Positions 1-7,200 of a DNA stretch of 7,831 nt are shown here, piece after piece. The DNA lies in NCBI GenBank assembly GCA_903906615.1, contig CAIVKT010000042.1:1-7831 (forward strand), read 5' to 3'. The stretch comes from an uncultured Bacteroidota bacterium (GTDB lineage: Bacteria > Bacteroidota > Bacteroidia > Chitinophagales > Chitinophagaceae). The notes beneath the pieces were generated by a model that made no database searches, was not told the DNA's origin, and saw only the letters and a list, made by a program, of their open reading frames with translations. How positions within the stretch are numbered: the stretch's first letter is position 1; each line of letters opens with the position of its first letter. Both the position numbers and the translations under genes were made by a program.

Positions 1-722
1 CGAGTCTTTTGCACCAGGCCTACCGCATACTCCAGCACGTTATCCGGCACCGGCACACGCCTTACCAGGTCCTGGAAAGCCAGTATATCTTCTCCGGTTA
101 TTACCTTTGCCAGTTCGGCAACAAGCGCGCCTGTTGTGTTGCGCACGATCATTACTTCCTCTGCAAAGCTCGGATAATCCAGCGTCACCTGGAACATAAA
201 ACGGTCCAACTGCGCCTCGGGCAGCGGGTAGGTACCTTCCTGCTCTATGGGGTTCTGTGTAGCCAGTACAAAGAAGGGCGATGGCAATTTATATTCCACA
301 CCACCGGTAGTCACACGGCGCTCCTGCATCGCTTCCAGCAGTGCCGCCTGTGTCTTGGGCGGCGTACGGTTGATCTCATCGGCCAGGATGATGTTGGCAA
401 ATATGGGGCCTTTGATGAACTGGAACTGTCGTTGCTCATTGAGTATCTCCGCACCTGTGATGTCACTGGGCATCAGGTCGGGGGTAAATTGTATGCGCTT
501 GAAGGAGAGGTCCAGTACATCGGCTATGGTCTTTACCAATAACGTTTTGGCCAGGCCGGGCACACCTACCAGTAGTGTATGGCCATTGCACAAAATGGCT
601 ATGATGAGCTTTTCCACCACATCGTCCTGCCCTACTATTACCTTTGCTATGGCCTTGCGGATGACCGCTGCTTTTTCTTTAAGTGCGTCTGCTGCTGCTA
701 TATCTGAACTATATGATTGCAT
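1..722 (-). CDS. MoxR-family AAA+ ATPase, 3' end cut off by the window edge
   Basis: This is the N-terminal part of a MoxR-type AAA+ ATPase, a cytoplasmic ATP-driven chaperone-like protein. MoxR proteins typically help mature or activate partners such as von Willebrand factor A domain proteins. The translation begins [12 protein letters not shown] and gives 240 complete codons; full-length members are usually about 310-340 residues, so roughly a quarter is missing on the left. Visible motifs are Walker A GVPGLAKT (residues 53-60), the family segment [12 protein letters not shown] (79-90), Walker B ILADEINR (112-119), sensor 1 ATQNP (154-158) and EAQLDRF (169-175), which holds the probable arginine finger. 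The ATG at 722 was chosen because the family-typical helix before the IVGQ motif (29-32) follows at a normal distance; no Shine-Dalgarno site is present, as usual in Bacteroidota. MoxR genes are often followed by DUF58 and Bat (aerotolerance) genes, but that side lies outside the window. The family call is secure; the substrate is unknown. Confidence 0.95.
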   Translation of the reverse strand, partial: MQSYSSDIAAADALKEKAAVIRKAIAKVIVGQDDVVEKLIIAILCNGHTLLVGVPGLAKTLLVKTIADVLDLSFKRIQFTPDLMPSDITGAEILNEQRQFQFIKGPIFANIILADEINRTPPKTQAALLEAMQERRVTTGGVEYKLPSPFFVLATQNPIEQEGTYPLPEAQLDRFMFQVTLDYPSFAEEVMIVRNTTGALVAELAKVITGEDILAFQDLVRRVPVPDNVLEYAVGLVQKT

Positions 723-735
723 GTATGTATAACTA

Positions 736-767
736 TTGCTAATAAACGTGAAAGTTCTATTATTTTG
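736..767 (+). promoter_or_regulatory. Candidate promoter for the MazG-like gene
   Basis: A TTG (736-738) and TTATTTTG (760-767) are separated by 21 bases. This approximates the Bacteroidota -33/-7 arrangement with one mismatch in the downstream element (A replaced by T at its second position). Transcription would start near 774, about 47 bases before the ATG at 821. Its downstream element lies only 10 bases from that of the candidate promoter on the other strand, so if both are real they could not easily be occupied at once. In A/T-rich DNA such matches also arise by chance. Confidence 0.25.
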
Positions 768-774
768 TGTAAAG

Positions 775-812
775 AAACAAATACTAATCCCAAACAAAAC
801 CAAACAAATACT
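775..812. repeat. Two direct copies of AAACAAATACT in the divergent spacer
   Basis: The 11-mer AAACAAATACT occurs at 775-785 and again at 802-812, 27 bases apart start to start, within a stretch rich in CAAA. On the minus strand both copies carry the TTTG cores counted in the MoxR promoter candidate. The repeat may therefore be no more than the two promoter half-elements, or it may be a paired operator for a regulator. Nothing in the sequence decides between these. Confidence 0.5.
778..808 (-). promoter_or_regulatory. Candidate Bacteroidota-type promoter for the MoxR gene
   Basis: On the minus strand a TTTG (808-805) is followed after 19 bases by AGTATTTG (785-778). The Bacteroidota sigma-A consensus is TTTG, about 19-21 bases, then TAnnTTTG. 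The two TTTG cores and the spacing fit, but the TA of the downstream element does not. A start near 771 would leave a leader of about 50 bases before the ATG at 722. The call rests on pattern and spacing alone. Confidence 0.35.
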
Positions 813-820
813 TAATTCTT

Positions 821-1153
821 ATGGATATTACGATACGCAGCGCGCAACAGCAGGTAGATGAATGGATCAGCACCGTGGGTGTGCGCTACTTTAATGAGCT
901 TACCAACCTGGGTATACTTATGGAAGAGGTGGGTGAGTTGTCGCGCATCATGGTACGCAAGTATGGCGAGCAGTCGTTCAAAGAGAGCGATAAGCACAAA
1001 GACCTGGGCGACGAAATGGCCGATGTGTTGTGGGTACTTATGTGCCTGGCCAACCAAACAGGCGTTGACCTCACAGATGCCCTCCAAAAAAACTTCGAAA
1101 AGAAAAACCTCCGCGACAGCACCCGCCACAAAGATAACGAGAAATTGCAGTAG
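821..1153 (+). CDS. MazG-like nucleotide pyrophosphohydrolase
   Basis: A complete 110-residue single-domain protein of the all-alpha MazG-like NTP pyrophosphohydrolase family. Members hydrolyse (d)NTPs to the monophosphate and pyrophosphate in the cytoplasm, often as house-cleaning enzymes, and bind Mg2+ through acidic residues on two helices. Both signatures are visible: EEVGE (residues 35-39, the EExxE motif) and DLGDEMADVLW (61-71), whose E65 and D68 form the ExxD motif. The size fits stand-alone small MazG-like proteins rather than the two-domain E. coli MazG of about 260 residues. The basic tail KKNLRDSTRHKDNEKLQ follows the last helix. The ATG at 821 is the first in frame and directly precedes the usual N-terminal helix (ITIRSAQQQVDEW); its leader CTTAATTCTT has no Shine-Dalgarno site. 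The gene is transcribed away from the MoxR gene and towards the giant secreted-protein gene, so it is probably a single-gene unit. The actual nucleotide substrate cannot be read from the sequence. Confidence 0.93.
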   Translation: MDITIRSAQQQVDEWISTVGVRYFNELTNLGILMEEVGELSRIMVRKYGEQSFKESDKHKDLGDEMADVLWVLMCLANQTGVDLTDALQKNFEKKNLRDSTRHKDNEKLQ

Positions 1154-1234
1154 ATCATTAATACCGTTATCACTTCGCGCAGGAGCAGCATAGTTCTTCC
1201 CTTTAGGGGTTGGGGATTGCGCATAGGCCCTAAA

Positions 1235-1265
1235 CAAAGAAGCCCGGAAATACCGGGCTTCTTTG
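1235..1265. terminator. Bidirectional intrinsic terminator between convergent genes
   Basis: A perfect 13-bp inverted repeat pairs 1235-1247 (CAAAGAAGCCCGG) with 1253-1265 (CCGGGCTTCTTTG) around the 5-base loop AAATA. It lies 82 bases after the stop of the MazG-like gene and 24 bases after the stop of the giant gene, so it can end transcripts from both sides. The A-rich and T-rich outer parts of the arms supply U-rich ends in both directions, although no long separate T-tract follows on either side. Apart from this hairpin I see nothing in 1154-1288 that suggests a gene. Confidence 0.85.
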
Positions 1266-1288
1266 CACTATTCATTATTCGAAAAGAG

Positions 1289-4200
1289 TTATTGCATTTT
1301 TACGAACTTGTCTGTTTTAACGAGGATGTTGTCCTTGTCATAAACCATGATCAGGTACACGCCATCGGCAATGTTGCTCACATTCAGGCTAACTGCTTCA
1401 TCGTGGTCTATCAACACCTTGCCATCGGCAGAGATGATCGATACATATACCTTGCCCGGTGCATCTATGTGCAATACAGAAGATGCAGGGTTAGGGTATA
1501 TCCTGATGTTGCTTGCAGTCACCACGCTGGCTACACCTGATACTGTACCCGGAACAACAAACACTCCTGAAGAATCAGAGCAACCGTTAACATCGCCAAC
1601 AACTACTGTATATATGCTGCCTGCCGGAGCGGTCATCATTACGTTGTTATCAGTAGCGCCTGGTATTGCTGCACCATTGAGGTACCATTGGAAGGTAACA
1701 TACGGGCCTGCAAACAACAGGTTGGCAACTGTATCTAATGTGATCACCGGGTTAGGTGTTGGTAATACTGCAGTACCGCTCAGTGTTTCTGTGCAGGTAC
1801 CATTGTTCAATACTACAGTGTAATCGCCTGCGGTTGTAGCTGTGTACGTTGAGCTGAAAGCACCTGATATTGCAGTGCCATCAACAAACCACTGATAAGT
1901 AACGGCTGTAGATGTAGGAGATACGCTCAGGTCCACAGGGTTGCCGTGGCAAAGCGTTGCAGAAGCGCCCGGTAATACTGAGCTTGCTGGTATACCCGCA
2001 CCTACAGTTATTGCATAAGGGGCAGAAGCCGAGCAGCCATTAGCATCGGTAAAGGTGTAAGAGATATTGGCGCCGCCTATAGCCACACCTGTTACAGCGC
2101 CTGTGCTGCCCACAGTAGCTATAGTAGTATCGCTGCTGCTCCATACACCGCCTGTGGTGCCATCGCCCAGTGTTATCGAAGCGCCGGCACATACCGTGTT
2201 AGGGCCTGTTACTATACCTACAGCAGGTGCAGGAAGCACCGGCATAGCGTAGGTAACGAAAGCAGAGCAACCGCTACCATTAGTATAGGTATAAGTAATG
2301 GTCACAGTACCTACGGCAACACCGGTTACCACACCTGATGCAGAACCTACTGTGGCATTTGCTACGTTGCTGCTGGTCCATACACCACCGGTGGTAGCAT
2401 CAGACAACGTAGTTGTACCTGCGAAGCATACACTATCGCGGCCTGTGATCGCTGATACAGAAGGCAATGGGTTGACAGTTATACCTACAAAGCCGGTCAT
2501 ATTGCTGGTACAGCCCGTAGTACCGTTAGTAGCTACAACAGTATATGTGCCTGCCGCTGTTTCCAGGCCAAAGTCTATTGTCAGGCCTGTACCTGTAGCC
2601 GCTGTACCTGTTACCGTACCGTCATCGAATAATTGATAATTGATACCTGCTACAGAACCGCTAAGGCCAACATGCACGCCTGTGCCGCCGGCGCAATAGC
2701 TGCCCCCGCCGGTTACAGTAAATGCACCAGGCAATGGGTTGGTAGAAACCGTAACACTGCCGGTCATATTATTCACACAGCCGGTTACTGTGTTAGTAGC
2801 TACTACAGTATAAGTACCTGTTGTTGTCTCCAGGCCAAAGTCGAGTGGAGGAGTTCCGGTGCCTAATGCTGCGCTGCCTGTAGATACGCCATTCACAAAT
2901 ATCTGGTAGCTGATCGGCAGGTCTGAACCTGTAAGCGTAACGTGTACGCCCGTGCCGCCTGCGCAATAGTTGCCGCCACCGCCTACAGTATAAGCCGAAG
3001 GCAAAGCATTAACGGTAACACCTACGCTGTTAGCCATATTATTGGTACAGCCAGTAGAAGGGTTGGTAGCTACAACAGTATAAGTACCTGCTGCCAACTC
3101 AAACCCGAAATCAACAGAAGAACCTGTAGTTCCTGTAAGCGGAGCGCCTGATGTGGAAGCACCGTTAAATAATTGGTAGCTGAAGCCTGTTTCAGAATTA
3201 GAAAGTGTGATGTCTTCGCCTGCACCACCCGAGCAATAAGCGCCGCCACCTGTTACCGCATAAGCTATTGGCAATGGGTTGGTAGAAACAGTCACACTGC
3301 CGGTCATTAAATTCACACAGCCGGTAATGGTATTGGTAGCTACTACAGTATAAGTACCTGTAGTTGTTTCGAGGCCGAAATCAAGCAAGCTGCCTGTACC
3401 TGCTACAGGGCTGCCGACTATCGAGCCGTTTACAAGTGTTTGATAATTGATAGTAAGGTCAGAGCCGCTGAGGTTTACATCCACACCTGTACCGCCTGCG
3501 CAATACAAGCCGCCACCGCCTACTGTGTAGAACAATGGCAACGCGTCTATTACCACAACAGCCTCGCCGGTCATGTTATTGGTGCATAATGTAGATCCGT
3601 CTGTAGCTACAACCGTATAAGTACCTGCAACTGTTTCCAGTCCGAAGTCTATAGCGCTGCCTGTGCCTGCGATAGAAGAGCCTACCAATGTAGCGCCCCT
3701 GTATAATTGATAATTGACACCGGCATCTGTGCCATCAAGGCCAATGTGTACGCCCGCACCGCCTGCACAATAGTGGCCGCCACCTGTTACAGTATGCGCT
3801 GTAGGCAACGGAAGCGGAACAACAGTAACACCGCTGATCATATCATTGGTGCAAAGTGTGGTATTGTCTGTAGCTATTACTGTATAGAAGCCATCAGTTG
3901 TCTGCAAGCCGAAGTCAAGTGCGGAACCTGTGCCCGGTACTGCCGCGCCTGATGCGGTAAAGGAAATATACATCTGGTAAGAGATACCTGAAGCCGAACC
4001 GCTAAGGCCCACATGCACACCTGTGCCGCCACTACAGTAGCTGCCGCCACCGGTTACGGTAAATGCTGTAGGTAATGGATTGATAGATACTATTGATGAG
4101 CCGGTCATGTTCACGGTACATGCAGTAACAGCGTCTGTAGCTATAACTGTATAGGTACCTGCCACTGTTTCCATACCGAAGTCTATAGCAGAACCTGTTC

Positions 4201-7200
4201 CGGCCATGATACCACCGCTTACAGCGCCGTTCTTATACAATTGATAATTGATACCTGTTGCAGATCCCGCAAGGCTTACATCAACCCCCGTACCGCCTGA
4301 GCAGTAGCTGCCACCACCGGCCATTGCAAATGCACCCGGTAAAGGATTGACGCTCACCGTAGCGCTGCCGCTCATAGCTGCAAAACAACCGGAAATTGCG
4401 TTAGTACCTACAACAGTATATGAACCGGGAGTAGTCTGGGCCGGGAAGCTGATCGCGCTACCTGTGCCGGGCAACGTAGATTCGATGGTCACACCATTCA
4501 TCAATTCATAGTTCACGCCCGTTGCTGATCCGCTGATGCCGATAACAACACCCGCGGTACCTGAACAGTAGTTGCCGCCACCTGTAACCGCAAATGCTGT
4601 TGGTGTTATATTTACGCTTACTGTTACGCTGCCGATCATATTATTTGTGCAACCCGTTACAGGGTCTGTAGCTACAGCTGTATAGGTGCCTGCTACTGTT
4701 TCCAGTCCGAAGGTAATGCCCGAGCCTGTGCCGGTAACCGGGGTACTCAACGCAAATCCGTTAAGCATCAATTGGTATCCGATGCCCGTTGTAGAACCTG
4801 TAAGATTTACCGCAACACCTGTGCTGCCTGAGCATATTGTTCCGCCACCTGTTACAGCATATGCTGTTGGTAATGGGTTAGTAGTTACTGTAGCTGTGCC
4901 GCTCATATTGCTGGTACAGCCTGTTGTTGCGTTTACTGCAGTTACCGTATAAGCGCCGGTTGTAGTTGTCAGTCCGTAATCAAGTCCAAAGCCTGTGCCT
5001 GCAAGAGTGTTTACCAGGAATGCACCGTTTCTGATCAGGCGATAATTAATGCCTGCATCAGAGCCGCCAAGGGTAATATCTACTCCTGTGCCACCTGCGC
5101 AGTAGCTGCCGCCGCCGCTCACGCTTACGGCGTATACATTAGGAAGCGGGCTGATAGTTATTGTTGCGCTGCCTGTCATATTATTGGTACAACCTGTAGT
5201 ACCATCTGTAGCTGATATAGTATATGCACCCGCGCCTGTCTCAGGGCCAAAGGTGAGCAATGCACCTGAACCGGCAACCGGCGCGCCTATTGGTGAGCCA
5301 AGGTATGCTAATTGGTAATTAACACCGATAATAGAGTTGCTCAAAGTAATGTTCATACCTGTACCGCCGAGGCAGTAGCTGCCACCGCCGCCTACGGTAT
5401 ATGCTGTAGGCAAGGCATTGATCACAACAGCTACGCTGCCGGTCATATTTGCAGTGCAACCTGTTGTAGTATTTACTGCTGTTACAGTATAGGAAGCGCC
5501 AGCCGATGTTTGTAACCCAAAATCTATTGCGCTGCCGGTACCCGCTACTATGCTACCCACTGCTGTGCCGCCGTTATATAACTGGTAGCTCACACCTGCA
5601 TCAGAACCTGATAAACCAACATGAACACCTGTGCCGCCGGTGCAATAGCCGCCGCCACCGGTTACTGTATAAGCATTGGGTAATGGGTTGATCACTACTA
5701 TTGCGCTGCCGGTCATGTTATTGGTACATGATGTGGCAGTTGTGGTAGCAACTACTGTATATGTACCTGCAACTGTTTCCAGCCCGAAGTCTATGGAACC
5801 GCCTGTGCCCGCCATGATGCCGAGCGCAGTAGCTCCGTTAAATAATTGATAGTTAGTACCTGCTACCGAGCTGAACAAGCCTACATGCACACCTGTGCCG
5901 CCTGCGCAATAGCCACCACCACCTGTCACCACAAATGCAGCAGGCAATGGGTTAGTGAACACAGCCACACTTCCCGTCATTGGGTTGGTGCAACCTGTTG
6001 CAGGATTAGTAGCGTTAACGGTATAAGTACCTACCGCTGTTTCTGATCCGAAATTAAATGCGCCGCCCGCTGATACTATCGCGCTGCCTGTCGCTGTGCT
6101 GCCGTTGTATAATTGATAACTGATACCAGCATCAGAATTAGCCATGCCCACAACCGCGCCCGTACCGCCTATGCAATAACCGCCGCCGCCATTCACTGCA
6201 TATTGGGTAGGTAATGGATTGATCGAAACTGTAGCGCTGCCGGTCATGCCGTTAGTACAGCCGCTGGTAGTGTTGGTAGCAGTTACAGTATAAGTAGCTG
6301 CCGCGGTGATGCTGCCAAAAGTGATCGCAGAGCCCGTACCGGGAACAATACCCAACCCTGTGCTGCCATTGAATAATTGATAATTAACACCTGACTGAGA
6401 ACCTGAAAGGCCCACAGGGACACCTGTGCCGCCGGAGCAATAAGCGCCGCCGCCTGTAACTGTAAATGCAGTAGGTGGTGTGTTGATAGAAATAACCGCA
6501 GAGCCTTGTGTGCTCCAGCAGCCCGCCGATGATTGTGCGCGGAAATAATACGTGCCTGATGAAGCGATGCTCTCCGTTGTGGCCGGTGTAGCTGTTGATG
6601 TACCATTCGAGGTAGTACCCTCGAAATAGATAGTGCCACTGCCGCCATTTGATGCCGTAAGTATAGCCGAGCCAACACAGTAGGTGCCGCCGCCGGTTAC
6701 TGTTACTGCTGTAGGCAGCGGATTGATAACTACTGTAACGCTACCCTGTGTGCCCCAGCAGCCGCCTGCCGACTGCGCACGGAAATAATAAGTGCCTGAT
6801 GATGAAATTGTTTGTGTGCCACCCGGTGTTCCGGTTGAAGTACCATTTGATGTAGTACCCTGGAAGTATATTGTGCCGCTGCCGCCATTAGACGCTGTGA
6901 CTGTAGTGCTGCCGCAGAATGTGCCGCCACCACTCACTGTAACTGTTGTGGGCAGGGGAAGTATAGAGGCCGTGATCGTATTTGAAGTAGCTGTTGATGG
7001 CGTAACACACGATGCTGTAGAGGTCATAACCGCATCTACCAGGTCACCGTTGTTCAAGGTACTTGTCGCAAACGGGCTGCCGGATGCTACGAGCGTTCCG
7101 TTGATGAACCATTGATAGCTCGGTGTGCCCCCATTGGTTGGTGTTGGTGTAAATGTGATACCTGATCCTGAGCAAACAGAGCCTGTAGGAGATGCCGCAA

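Noticed and set aside
9..732. Open plus-strand frames opposite the MoxR gene (9-542 and 247-732)
   Set aside because: They lie entirely antisense to a clear AAA+ ATPase with all its motifs, and their translations have no recognisable domain.
1202..1234. Inverted repeat TTTAGGG/CCCTAAA (1202-1208 and 1228-1234) just before the terminator
   Set aside because: It is only a 7-bp stem with a 19-base loop and could be chance. It is not needed to explain termination, and no riboswitch or RNA-gene features surround it.
812..1275. Minus-strand frames opposite the MazG-like gene (812-1237, 886-1275)
   Set aside because: They run through the terminator hairpin and lie antisense to a gene with conserved catalytic motifs. 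Their composition is not protein-like.
2633..6046. A family of similar plus-strand open frames at 2633-2866, 2942-3151, 3707-3952, 5312-5515 and 5846-6046
   Set aside because: They recur and resemble each other only because they are the antisense reading of the type B repeat units. They are shadows of the array.
2468..6478. Regularly spaced repeats that might suggest a CRISPR array or satellite DNA
   Set aside because: The period is about 267 bp, there are no short identical repeats with unique spacers, and a single coding frame runs through all copies with amino-acid-level conservation.
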